Notes under the pieces: generated by a model | Seen by the model: only the letters and a program-made list of their open reading frames with translations | Databases searched by the model: none | Told to the model about the DNA's origin: nothing | Assembly (NCBI GenBank): GCA_038496675.1 | Contig: CM076651.1 | Coordinates: forward strand, 22,307,019 to 22,371,018 | Length of the DNA stretch: 64,000 nucleotides | Reading direction: 5' to 3' | DNA from: Rachycentron canadum | Lineage: Eukaryota; Chordata; Actinopteri; Carangiformes; Rachycentridae | Program-made: the position numbers and the translations under genes | Shown here: in pieces, positions 1 through 11,336 of the stretch | Numbering within the stretch: position 1 is the first letter of the stretch | Layout: every line of letters begins with the position of its first letter

Positions 1-1700
1 TGGTGCCACAGTGTAAGCTGAGTAATAACTCTAAGGTTACAGAATATGTTATCTACACAAATCACATCATCAGCATTTTTATATTATATGACCTTTCATT
101 TAATAATAATAATAATAATAATAATAACAATGATAATAATTTAATTTTCAGCACTAAATATTATTATAAAACTGGTCATATCAAATTGCAGCTTTGATTT
201 TAATACTGCTGATTTCTATTTTCACATTTGAATTATGTTAACTTTTAGAAATCATTTTACATTTAATTTCTTTTTACATTGCAAATGAAATGAAGCTGTT
301 CATACTGACAGGTGCAACATGATCATACCTGAGAGAACTGATTAGGATCAGGACTTTTTGATGGATATATTGGATTTACAGATTTAAACATTTATACATG
401 TAATGAGCCACATTTTAAATTCATATGCCCATAAGACAAAGACCTGTCTTGTACGATTTCCCAGAAAACAACATCATGATAGTTCACAATAAAATGGTTA
501 TATTTAAGAATATTCACTGAGTTCTCAGCCAGTGGCCACTTCCCTGCTGCTCACAGTTCCCAGTCAGTCTGACAGTCAAGTGTCTTCTTTAGGAACACAG
601 TGAATGTTTGTCTAAAAGCAGCAGCCAATCAGAATAATGTGTCCAGATTCATCCTGGGTACTGTACGGCTTCCTTAGTAACACATGAACTTTCTTCAAGT
701 GATTTTCAAACATTTTCTAAAGCTCAAATCTTTTGAATAGAAATTACTTATTAATATGATCAGCTGCTAAAGGTGAGGACATTTAGTGTCATATTGTGCG
801 TGAGAGAGAAAAGTATTGTGGAAGATGATGATGAGGATAAGGGCTGAAATGTCTCTCTCTTCATAAATACTAGTTAATATTTGTAGCCACAGACAGTGAG
901 TGTGTTGGTCAGACACATAGTTACTCACCAGACAAAAAAACTGGACCAGGAGGCCCGTCTGTTATTTGTGTCTGGATTTACTATTGAAGGAGTTGATGAA
1001 CTCTTCCAAGTTTATTAAAGAGAAGAAAAAAAGATGAACCAAAGTCTCAAGGCGAGCAGGCTGACAGTTCATAAAGTGGCGGCTATTGTGCCTGAAGGCA
1101 GATGCATGAATACCTCTGAATAGATTCCCTCAAAGTGACACGATTGAGCTAGACAACAGCAAAACAGTGAAAGGAAAGCTTCTCCTGTGTGCTGCTGAGC
1201 TGAGCTGAGCTGAGCGGCATTTCTAATGCTGCTGCTCTGAAAGGGCCTACATTTGCAGGGGGAGGGTCTGCCACGATCCCCTCACAACACTTTTGACTGC
1301 TGTTAGGGTGGAAGTAAAAACCTTACTGAGTAATGCTGAAATTCTTTCACTTCATTTGATTAAAAGAGAAAGTTAAAGAGGATAAAATAAATAAACAGCT
1401 GCATGTTCTTTTAGCAGAAAGATTGAAAAAGATTTCTTCAAAATCCTCACGACTTTTCACTGTGGATTCTAAGGTCCAGATAGGATTGACTAACAACAGA
1501 AAGAGGTATTCCCCTGTAGTGACCATGATAGGACTAACATTTAATAAGTGAAGATGAGGTAATGAAGTGAATTGAGCATTATAGTAAGAGCTGATGAGAG
1601 GTGAGAGTGTTAGAGGTGTAAGAAGAGGAGGTGCTCTGCTAGAGAATAACACCCCTGCTATGATAGACCTCCGCAGCTGACTGATCTCTTCTTCCCTCAG
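1..1700. other. Non-coding AT-rich DNA with small tandem repeats
   Basis: No gene is seen. There is a (TAA)n tract at about 101-128 and a short (GAGCT)n tract at about 1194-1216. It is probably Pax7 intron or 5' flank, because the paired-domain exons must lie farther left. Confidence 0.5.
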
Positions 1701-1734
1701 TATCATTTAGGCAGAGGTCATTATTTACTGTTAC

Positions 1735-1875
1735 CTGGCTGCTGGTTTCTGACATTTTCTTCTCATTCCGAGACTCTCTGAGCATCTTCTGGATCCTCAT
1801 GTTAGCTTGTATGAAACCTGCTAGCTTTTTAGAAAATTTTTGCTTCACTTTCAGCACAAACTGAAAGATGTTTTC
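1735..1875 (-). CDS. Possible minus-strand exon of unknown gene
   Basis: On the minus strand an acceptor-like site (tttatttag) at 1876-1884 is followed by 141 nt open in phase 0, and then by a donor-like site (cag|gtaaca) at 1734. The stretch encodes a Lys-rich, probably helical segment that includes QFVLKVKQKFSKKLAG and RIQKMLRESRNEKK. I do not recognise the family. Length, phase and both splice signals are what a real exon would show, but no partner exon is convincing: the nearest open stretch, 1886-2161, would leave an intron shorter than normal. It could be a relic of a transposon-encoded or decayed gene, or chance. Confidence 0.25.
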
Positions 1876-1885
1876 CTAAATAAAA

Positions 1886-2324
1886 TTAATCACAAATCAA
1901 CCTTTCTAGTTTTTGGGCCAGACCTGAAGCACAGTCCAGACTGTTTTTTGTTCTTCGGCTTCTTTGGTGAAGCAGACTGTATATCTCATCTGGTGACTCT
2001 CTCAGAGCTTCACTGTTGCCTTGTTCAACTCCTGTTGTGGAGTCTCTGTCTTCAGTCTGGTCTTCAGCAGGTGGACTGAGATCAGTTGAGGATCTTCCAC
2101 CTCTGCTCTTTCTTCTGCTGTATTTTCTGGATAATTGTCCTGCTGAGTGATGAGATGTCATCCAGTGAGTTTTTGATGCATTTGACTGAATCTGAGTTAC
2201 AGACTTCTTTTACTCCTCCTGTAGACCTGCTCCTGTAGAGTTGTTCGTGTTGACTTGAACCTGTAGACCTGCTCCTGTAGACCTGCTGTAAGAGACCACC
2301 ATACATGACAGATGAGATGCTCAC
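1886..2324 (-). pseudogene. Open stretches with a short internal peptide repeat, unknown, probably decayed
   Basis: Two overlapping minus-strand open stretches in different frames (1886-2161 and 2082-2324) contain a duplicated YRSRSTG peptide coded by a DNA repeat at about 2215-2290. Related Ser-Leu-rich segments occur in both frames. The frame change and lack of splice logic argue for a decayed coding sequence or chance. It lies next to the exon-like stretch at 1735-1875 on the same strand, so the two may belong together. No family is recognised. Confidence 0.2.
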
Positions 2325-4250
2325 TTTCCTCCGCTATGATTTTTCAGTCCACTGACTTGCACACTTTATTTCAATGTGGATTGCAGCCTGGAACTTGTAT
2401 TTTCAAGCTTTACTAGAATTTAAGTCTCCCTATGTCTGGAGAGCCTTCTTCTCTTGCTGTTTTTCTTCACCATGCAAGTGAACAAAAGCCCTGAAAGTGA
2501 ACATCTTGATCTGAGAAAGATGGTGGTCAAATTTAACTTAGAGTTGCTTATGGCTAAATGAGTAGCCCTATGTAGTTTAACAACCACTTAACTAACCAGT
2601 CATATCCATGTCTGAAACCAAACACTACAAATTATAGAATTATTGAACTTCCACCCTCAGTAACAGTTACACACCAGAAAATAACACACCATTAGTTACA
2701 GTTTCACACTCTGTAACAGACCATCTAGACAGTCAACAACACATGTGAAAAGCCTGTGCTGTCCCAGATCAGCGTGGATTGACATCAGCAGATGAAAACA
2801 CCTATCCTTCAACTCCTACAAATGCATCAGTGACTTTCTAAGCTAAGAGAAGAGTCAACAAGCACAAATCACTATATTTTCTTTGCTGTGCTCTGATTGT
2901 TAATCTACTTTCTTCCAAAATAAGATTATACTATTGCTCTTTAAAACTTCCTGCAATTGCTTTCTCTAAGCCTGCAGCTGTCCACTGAGGGCTTTGCTGT
3001 GTCGAGCGTATCTTAAGAGGGCTTCTTATTATTATATTTGCTCCCAGCTCTAATCTTTATCACTATTTATATTGACAGTGCCTCAATTTTTGTTTATGGC
3101 TATTTTTTATCTGCTAAATAAAGACATGCATGCCAGAGCATGCAGAGGAAAGAAGATAAAAGCTTTGCATTAATAGCAGTTTGCTAAGACATAATGCCCT
3201 GATAAAGCAACATCTTTGTGTGGGCTGGATTGAGACTGAATGCCAGTTCTGTAGTGTTTAGTGAGAGTGTGCTCCTCTCATATAACGGCTCCTGCAGCTC
3301 TGTGTCTGTGGCCGCACTCAAGTGTGTCTCACAGCCAGACAACAAAAGTTGGGATTTCTCAGAGTTCCTACATCTTTTGGAAAATATTTGATCCATTATT
3401 GTGAAAGTGTCTACGCTGCACATGCTGCACTCCTGCTGCTTACTGTATACTTTTGTTGCATTAGTTGTGACTAAATACCATTGTCTGCAGCTGTGTCGGA
3501 ACAAAAGCAGGAACAATGCTGAACTGTGTGAATGGAAGTATGAGCAGAGGCATCAGCGGCGTTGTGTTGCTGGTCTCAGCTTCAGCTCAGTTTTGCCCAT
3601 TTGGGCTTGAATTTGAGGCCTTTGTTGACAGAGCAGCTCCTCGTGCCAATTGGCAGATTTTACTTCACTTTCTTTTGTGCTCTTGGAATAATTTTTAAAA
3701 CTTTGGCTTTAGTCTCATTAGCTGAGTGTTCAGACCTTCAATTCAAGGCCCTGTATTGTGCAGGCATAAATATATGCAATTCAAATTAAAATATGCTGTA
3801 GCAGCAAAATTAAAATGAACCTGTTGCTGATATCATAGTAAACTGCATTACAAAATAAGTATCTATTGACTGAAAACCACCAGGACCCACTGGGAACTGT
3901 TTAATGCAGGAAACAATCTGTAGAGTGTAGTATAGAGTAGAGTATATCATCAGTATAAATTTATTCACATTTCAATAGGTAACATGAATGTTCTTTAACA
4001 AACAGTGTATTTATACCAATACATACACATTCATTGTTCATTGTAGTCTAATTGATTCTGCTCTGATCCAGTTAATACAATGCCTAAAATCAGGATGACC
4101 GAATACCCCCCCCAGCACTGTTTGACCTCTTCAGTTCTTAGAGTGCTCAGCCGCTCAGCTTCACTGACTCAGGCTGGAAGTGTTTACTGAGACTGCAATG
4201 GGGCTTCTTGTAGTCTTTCATGGTGAGTGGCCCCCTGAGGTACTTCCTCT
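2325..4250. other. No gene seen
   Basis: Unique-looking, mostly AT-rich sequence without splice-bounded reading frames or a recognisable repeat. Presumed intronic or flanking DNA of pax7. Confidence 0.4.
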
Positions 4251-4252
4251 AC

Positions 4253-4288
4253 TGGCCTTGAAAGGCCCCGGGAGGCCTTTCAAGGCCA
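4253..4288. repeat. Perfect 15-bp GC-rich inverted repeat (hairpin)
   Basis: The arms at 4253-4267 (tggccttgaaaggcc) and 4274-4288 are exact reverse complements around a 6-base loop. The structure is not attached to a recognisable transposon and lies 255 bp before an ATTCA microsatellite. Confidence 0.9.
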
Positions 4289-4542
4289 ATGTCAAGGTGA
4301 GCCAACTTTGTTGCTGAGGCAGTGGACCAGTAAAAGGTGCAAAAAAGTCCTTAAGGCAAGTGATCTGAAAGAGCCACAACCTCCACTTTGGTCTGACCCT
4401 TCTACGGATGTGTGGCCAGTCCAGTGTGTCTTTGTGTCTGTGTGTCTGTTAGAGGAAGCTCAGAGGTGACGTTGTCATTGTAGACCTGCGGCTGTGGTGA
4501 AGTGGGTAGTGGCTCATATGCTGAGGTCTCTGACTCTGACTG

Positions 4543-4603
4543 TCAATTCAATTAAATTCAATTAAATTCAATTCAATTCAATTCAATTCAATTTAATTCA
4601 ACT
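4543..4603. repeat. (ATTCA)n pentanucleotide microsatellite, imperfect
   Basis: Tandem units of attca with some attaa variants, just before the LINE tail at 4871. Confidence 0.9.
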
Positions 4604-4870
4604 CAAATAACTCTACAGGCATGAACAAAAACATGTCAAAGCAGTTTGCAGATGATTATGAATTATGAATATTGATACAGTTTTATTTACAAATAATGAA
4701 ATAAAATATAACTCAATTGTGCAATACAAAACAGTTGTATCCAGTTTAATACAGATTTGCAGTTTTGGGAGTTATTATGAGTCCCTCAGGTTGAAAGAGA
4801 AACTAGCAAATATGTTCACACACAGATTATTGTTTCATCAACACAATACGAAAACATATCTGTAGTCTCA

Positions 4871-5583
4871 AAGGCAAGGCAAGGCAATTTTATTTGTATA
4901 GCCCATTTTTACAAACAGTTTGTCTCAAATGGCTTTACATAGCATCATAACAACATCCTCTGCCCTTAGACCCTCACATCGACTGAGGAAAAACTCAAAA
5001 CAAAAAACCCTTTTAACAGGAAAAAAAAGAGAAACCTCATGGTGAGCAACAGAGGAGGGATCCCTCACCCAGGACGGGCAGACGTGCAATAGATGTTGTA
5101 TACAGACAAGGAAACAGGTAACAATACAGAATATGCACAGCATGGAAATGGTGTGCAGGAGTTAATGAAGGCAGTTTTTGGTGGGAGGGAAGGCAGGGAG
5201 AGTCAGGCAGCTTAATGGGGGTAATGGGTGGTAGACTGGTTCCTGGGAGCGAAGGGCAGGTCGGTTTAACAGCAGGGGTAAAAGGGGAAGGGGGTGATGC
5301 AGGGGGCAGTTGGTGGAGAGAGATGGAGCTTCGGTGGATATGTGGAAACACAAATAGAGAGAGAGCGAGACACCAAGGCCAAACAACAAGGTGCAGTAGA
5401 TAGTGAAAATGATCATTTAAAGTGTGGGAGAGGAGAGGAGAGAGCTCCATGTAACCTTATGTGTCCCCCAGCAGTCTAAGCTAATAGCTGCATAAAAATG
5501 GTTCAGAGCTACCTGAACCTGCCCTAACTAAACGCTCTGTCGTAGAGGAAGGTTTTAAGCCTAGTCTTAAATGTAGTGAGAAA
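4871..5583 (-). mobile_element. LINE 3' tail, family with (GGCAA)n terminus, copy 1
   Basis: Begins with (aggca)n, then aattttatttgtatagccc, a sequence shared almost word for word with 57240-57893 and 63480-64000 and, in the opposite direction, with 22768-23580. On the minus strand the element starts inside the codons for the last residues of a LINE reverse transcriptase (RLKTFLYDRAFS is readable at about 5525-5575) and runs through about 700 bp of 3' UTR to the terminal (TTGCC)n. It is therefore a 5'-truncated non-LTR retrotransposon insertion. A long open frame in the UTR (minus, 5037-5450) is low-complexity and is not called as a gene. Confidence 0.8.
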
Positions 5584-6277
5584 TGTTGAACCTGTTTAGA
5601 AAATGTTCAGTGTCAGTGGAGAGAGAGTCATGTTTTAATCTGGTGCATCACATTGATGAGCTTCTAGTCTGTTGTTCTGTTGTGCAGCACCTAACTGTGC
5701 TGTGAGCAGTTTGAGCAGCAATGAGAGCAGGAAGGTTAAGTCCTGCCCTGCAACTGAGATCCTTATCAGAAACATTAGATAAGACTTGTTCAACGACTTT
5801 CTCCTTCAGATGTTGACAAACATGAAGCATCAACATGAGGTTTATTGAATTCATTAGCTGCAGAGTCAGTCTGGTCATTGTTCAGCACCTGTGGACAGCA
5901 ACTGAAAGCAGATCCTGGCTGAAATTATCCTGGAACTAATATGATTTTCAAAATGATTCATCATTAGTTTCATTCAGCTTCCTCAATCTTTGTCCCCATG
6001 TCTTGGTCCAAGTGGGATCAGAACAGTTCTACAGCAGCACAGGACCTAGAACGCACCTGTCCATTTGTTTGGTAATCACACAAGTCTGGGTCTCTAGGTT
6101 TACTAAGTCCAGGTAACCAGAGGGTTTACTTAGTCCATCTTACCAGACATGAATATACCTGCTCATATAGAAAACAGTTATTGACACAAAGAATAAAATA
6201 AAGACAAAGTAAAAATCATTTTCTGTGGGGATATTAAAACTTTAACTAGTTTCAACCTCACAGAGTTTTCATCGAAG

Positions 6278-6900
6278 TCAAATTCAAATTTATTTTATTT
6301 ACATAGCGCCAAATCTGGTCTAGACCAAACTCTTTGCAAAGTTATTTAAAGGGACCCAACAAATCCCACCATGAGCAAGCACTTGGCGATAGTCGCAAGG
6401 AAAAACTTCCTTTTAAGAGGCAGAAACCATGGGCAGAACAGGGCTCAGGGTGGGTGGCCTTCTGCCTCAACCAGTTGGGTTGAGAGAAAGAGAGAGAGAT
6501 AGGAGAGAGAGCGCGAGAGAGTGAGAGATAGGAGAGAGAGTGAGAGAGAGAGAGCAAGAGCAGGAGAAACGAGAACACAATAGAATGCAAGCAAAACATA
6601 CAGATGTGAGTATTAATGATGATGGCAATGAGTCATACTACTAATAATAGTACATTAGTAAATAACAGCTGTAAGTTAAAATAATAGAAGAAGCAATAAT
6701 AGTAGCATAACTAATAATGATTATTACAGCAGCAGCTGTTGAACAGGAACATAGGGGCAACTGCGATTCTGTATCTGCCGAATGAGGACAGTGAGAGAGA
6801 TGACAGAAGGGATAAGCACAACTACAGGAAATGGAAGACATAAAGTTAATGACATGTAGTAGTGTGATATAAATGCATGAAAGAGAAGGAGATAGAAAAG
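6278..6900 (-). mobile_element. L2-type LINE 3' end (5'-truncated)
   Basis: Starts with the fish LINE 3' terminus tttattttatttacatagcg, followed by diagnostic segments such as gagcaagcacttggcgatag and ggctcagggtgggtggcctt, a (GA)n-rich stretch at 6483-6560, then ATA-rich tail sequence. Orientation is minus (the 3' end is at the lower coordinate). No reverse-transcriptase codons remain, and the right boundary is approximate. Confidence 0.7.
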
Positions 6901-7186
6901 TAAAGATTACAACCCACACAATAATTACCAAATATAATGAAATGAAAATAATTGAATAATAGCAAAAATTCTATCAATTCCTTCAGACCGATTCTTATAG
7001 AGAGAGAGCTGTAGACTCAGAGGGACACAGCTCTCACTCTGATCTCACAGTCTCATAAACATAATTGGGTATTAATGTAGTGATAAATCTCTCTCTGGAA
7101 CAGGAAACTGAATTACAGCCATCATTATTAAGTCATCACACTGTCCATAATTCTTTAATTAGATTTGTTTTTGAGTGCAAGACACA

Positions 7187-7206
7187 GTGTGTGTGTGTGT
7201 ATGTGT

Positions 7207-7272
<66 letters not shown>

Positions 7273-7284
7273 CTGTGTGTGTGT
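7187..7284. repeat. (GT)n microsatellite
   Basis: Near-perfect GT dinucleotide array of about 100 bp with a few interruptions. Confidence 0.97.
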
Positions 7285-7403
7285 ATCTGAGCATAGATGT
7301 GTTTCTATATAATCATATTCACTGTATAACAAAACCAGGCTTTAGTGTGAAACCCAACTGTTTATTTATACCTTAGCACATTTACAAACCCTGTCAGTGT
7401 TTG

Positions 7404-7413
7404 AGTGTGTGTC

Positions 7414-7468
<55 letters not shown>

Positions 7469-7474
7469 GTGTGT
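7404..7474. repeat. (GT)n microsatellite
   Basis: Second GT array, 120 bp after the first and in the same orientation. Confidence 0.97.
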
Positions 7475-8114
7475 AGCATTCTCCTGATAAGACATAGCAT
7501 GCCAATTGAGGGATCTGGTGGAGACAAAGATGAAGTCCAGGTTTAGCCTGTCTATCAGCTCTGGGCGTCTGACTCATTACCATAATCTCTGCTTTCCATT
7601 ATCAGCTGCAGAGAGCGGCTGACCCTTCTGATCCACCGGCCTTTCAAACTTTATTTTTCTCCATCCTGAGCTGCTGCTAGCATGTGATACCAAACCACCA
7701 GTGCAGTTGAGCTTGTCAGTGCAGCTGCCTGGACACTGCTCTGCACCACAACATGCATTTTCATTAACATGTCCAATCACATCCATTTCAAACCATTCTC
7801 AGGTGACCCAGTTTTTACAAACTTTATTCTGACAGATGTGTGTCTGTTGGTCTCTTGAACACACCTTCACACTCTTATTACCAATTATTACCCAATTATT
7901 AATGTTGATAATTGTTCTTGTATTAAACCTTTAATATTTTGATACTGTACATCAGTCAAACCTACATATAAACAGTAAATAACTCTTATCATGCATGCTA
8001 CATTCTCCAATGAGAAACCAGGGGATGGAGGGAAGAGGATCAGGAGCCAGAACATTCTGTGAGAAAAATAAAGACTTTTATTAAACTTAAACACAAAGGA
8101 TAACTAAGAGCATG

Positions 8115-8134
8115 CACACACACACACAGAAACA

Positions 8135-8223
<89 letters not shown>
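8115..8223. repeat. (CA)n microsatellite
   Basis: CA array of about 110 bp, in the opposite sense to the two GT arrays at 7187 and 7404. Confidence 0.97.
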
Positions 8224-8225
<2 letters not shown>

Positions 8226-8880
8226 ATACACACAGGTTCATAAAGAGTAAATAAGTAAAAAAAAGTCAAATCTGGTAGGTACCACTTTCAGGCCTCTCAC
8301 AGCAGGTCCAGGGCCTCTCAGTCCACATGGAATGAGTGACAGTTTTGTCCAGGTGAAGTCTTGAAGAGAGCTCTGAGGTGCAGAATCTTGTGGTAACACA
8401 GTAGATGGCACACCCGGTTGCCGACTCACAGTCCAGTGTCCTGGCTGCTCACCAGCAGGTGATGGGATCTGGGGTGTCTTCCTGTATTGTGTGTCTGAGA
8501 ACCACATAATAATGAAGTCCCTCTGATTCCTCACTCCTCAAGCACAAGCAGCTTGATCCTTTTTTAACCAAGGCTGCAGAACTGAATGACAAAGGCAAAA
8601 CACAGAGCAGAACTTTATAGAGAGGGCAAAGATTTTAAAGTGAGTAAATCAGGAAAGCAGCAGGAGCATATCTCAGTGTCCACACAAAACAGATTTTATT
8701 TAGATTTTCAAACTACATTGTTTCACAGATCAGACAATTCAGAGTGAAGACAAATTCAAAAGAAAGAAAAATCAGGCAAATAAAAAAATCACAAGGCTTA
8801 GCCACAGGCCAAATCCAGAAAAGAGGAAGACTCAGAGAGGGAAAAGACTGTGAGGCGAGAGAGCCTAATTTTTACTCATA

Positions 8881-9480
8881 TCCTCTCTCTCCTCCACCTC
8901 TGCCCCTCTCCTCTCCTAAATCCAGCAGCATGTGGAGGGAAAACAAATAGAGTCCATCCCGCTGCAGCTGCACCCCGAGGACTTGGCGGTGCCTTTTGGA
9001 AAGTGATCCCAGCCCACTGCAGCGGCCTCAAGTGTTGTCACGCTGCGTTAGTGCCAAATTGCTCTGCAAGCAAACACCCCCACACCTCACAATTCCTACA
9101 CCAACCCACTAGCAACAAACAGCACATATACTGTATATGAAGGCTTTCTTTCTAAATGTGCATGTGTAGAAATATATATGTTTTTTTTTTACCTTGGTTC
9201 ATTGGAAAACAAATCTTTGCATGTAAAATAACTGATTTAATTAATGCAGCAGCATGTCCTACGGCCACATGTAATCCGTTCAGAATTCTCTAGTGGGAGC
9301 TTTCAAGGGGCACAGCTAGGGGGAACACAAAAAGATATTCTCCCCAAGACCCATGCAGTGGCCTGTAATGGGAGCTTCGCACTAATCCTATAATTCCTTG
9401 TTTAATTAAACTCAAGAGCTGACCCTGTAGTTGTCTCAGCCCGTTCGATGGGCCTTTTCTCTCCTTACTTCATTAGCACA
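8881..9480. other. Candidate conserved non-coding (regulatory) block in pax7 intron
   Basis: No reading frame or repeat is recognised. Two sub-blocks (about 8930-9110 and 9241-9470) have higher complexity and GC than their surroundings and hold TAAT-core sites (ttaatta at 9237 and taattaaac at about 9402). That composition is typical of developmental enhancers near Pax genes, but conservation cannot be seen from one sequence. Confidence 0.25.
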
Positions 9481-9970
9481 AACTTGAGGATAAATGTGCT
9501 CATACAAACAAACCAATAAACCATTGGAAAATATTCATGTCTCCCCTTCACTGACAACACCCAGAATTCACTGCACCACAATCTATATACTACATATACA
9601 TACAGATGGAGACATGTTAATGGAAAAAAATGAATAAATGAGTGAAAAACAGCCTCCATCCACAGGCCACAGGGATGGTCTGATGAGAATGAACATGATG
9701 TCAACCACTTGCTGTGACCTTCAGATCTCAGAGACACTTTAGGCTCTATCTTACACCCAACCTCACCAGCAAAATGTGTACTATTGAGTACTTTTTATAT
9801 GTATAATATATATGATAAATAATGTTACTTCCATTTAAGTACATTTCTTTAAGGAGCAATGTTTTACTTAAGTAAAATTTTTGAGTACTCTTTACAACCA
9901 AAAATCCATCTTCTCTCATACTCTCATCTCTTAAAACCGTTTTTTCAACAAAAGTTAAAACATTCATTAG

Positions 9971-10009
9971 AAAATCATGGTCCACATTCATCATGTGGAC
10001 CATGATTTT
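9971..10009. repeat. Perfect 17-bp inverted repeat (hairpin)
   Basis: The arms at 9971-9987 (aaaatcatggtccacat) and 9993-10009 are exact reverse complements around a 5-base loop (tcatc). Confidence 0.9.
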
Positions 10010-11136
10010 ACCAACATTATATCTCGTTATAAATACTCTTCAATCCTGGCAAGCAGTTGGCAGCCTAATTTGAAATGGATATCTGCATATAGATAATCTT
10101 CCATGGTTCCTTCTGAACAGCAGTGTGGACACATGTGTGAGTAAAATCAGTTGCACAATAAATGTTTGGGGACTATTTTCAGCCTGCCAGTGTGTTTGTC
10201 TGCACTGCCCTTAGGCAGGTGAAATAAGGGTGTTACACACAACGCCAAGGTGATCTGGAGAGATTACCACCCTTCTTTACACTGCAACTCTCAGCACTGC
10301 ACCCTAGGGGATGTTGAGATAACCAGGTTTAGGTATAGAATTGTACTAACTGAGCACAAGAAAACTGTTGTCTCATATAAATAACCACAAAATGAAATAA
10401 TTGGCGGCTGTGCTGTCTGTTCATCTGCCACTTTTTCTCTGTATTTGTAGATTTGTGTTCATAAGCTTATTGCCATTTGTCTATCAAACCATTTCATACA
10501 CACACTTGCAAGTTTATGTTGTTTTGGTGAATACAGAGTGACTACAGATGACTTCACTTTTGCCTAAATCTGCTGTTTCATATTATTCTCAATGGCCAGC
10601 GTTGATCAGATATCAGGCATTAGGGTTTTTTCTTCAACCACTTGGGTGCTTGAACCTGAACTTTACAAGTATTACATAATAATGTTGTACAATATGTGTG
10701 AATGCATACATTAGATTTCATTTGCAAATATGGATGTTTTGAGACTGTTTTGTAATGAGTTTTACTACATTGTCTGCAGCAGCGAATAGCAACACCTACC
10801 TGCTACTGTCATCAGCCATGTGTGGTTCCAGAAATAAACATATTTTGATAACACAGTACAGCTCATATAGACATCCCATCCTCAGAATGGCTTGAATAAG
10901 GGCATGGAATTACATCCAGTTTCCAGGGATTGATGAAGAATGTGAGCTAATCAACCAACAAACAAGTGTCTGGATAGGAAGCAGTGTGATGTTGATGAAA
11001 GTCACTTTGTTGTTATATCCGATCCAAACTGTGAAGCTGATCTGGGACACTTAGACTCAATATTGTAGTCAAGTCATTATCACATGTTCACGTAAAACAT
11101 GCTGACATAAGGTGACCCCTTCATGTATTTGTCCAG
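10010..11136. other. Intron sequence 5' of the homeobox exon
   Basis: No gene or recognisable repeat. It ends at the acceptor of the pax7 exon at 11137. Confidence 0.5.
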
Positions 11137-11336
11137 GCAGTCGGATGGATGAAGTTTCAGACGTGGAGTCGGAGCCTGACCTCCCCCTAAAGAGGAAGCA
11201 GCGCAGGAGTCGGACCACATTCACAGCAGAACAACTGGAGGAGCTGGAGAAGGCTTTTGAAAGAACCCACTACCCTGACATCTACACCAGGGAGGAGCTA
11301 GCCCAGAGGACCAAACTGACTGAGGCCCGTGTCCAG
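11137..11336 (+). CDS. pax7: pax7 exon (homologous to human exon 5): pre-homeodomain and homeodomain residues 1-46
   Basis: The acceptor is tttgtccag and the donor is cag|gtaata. The exon has 200 nt; the first two bases complete a glycine codon begun in the previous exon, and the exon ends in phase 0. It encodes SRMDEVSDVESEPDLPLKRK, then homeodomain helices 1 and 2 and the start of helix 3 (ending LTEARVQ). The stop-free reading just upstream of the acceptor is not coding. Confidence 0.95.

Noticed and set aside
3184..3516. 110-codon open frame on the minus strand
   Set aside because: No splice signals, no domain-like pattern and no recognisable family; composition is like the surrounding non-coding DNA.
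7187..8223. Regular repeat spacing suggestive of a CRISPR-like array
   Set aside because: These are simple dinucleotide repeats with no spacers, in an animal genome.
7065..8269. Cys/Val and Thr/His repeat proteins read across the GT/CA arrays
   Set aside because: Pure microsatellite translations.
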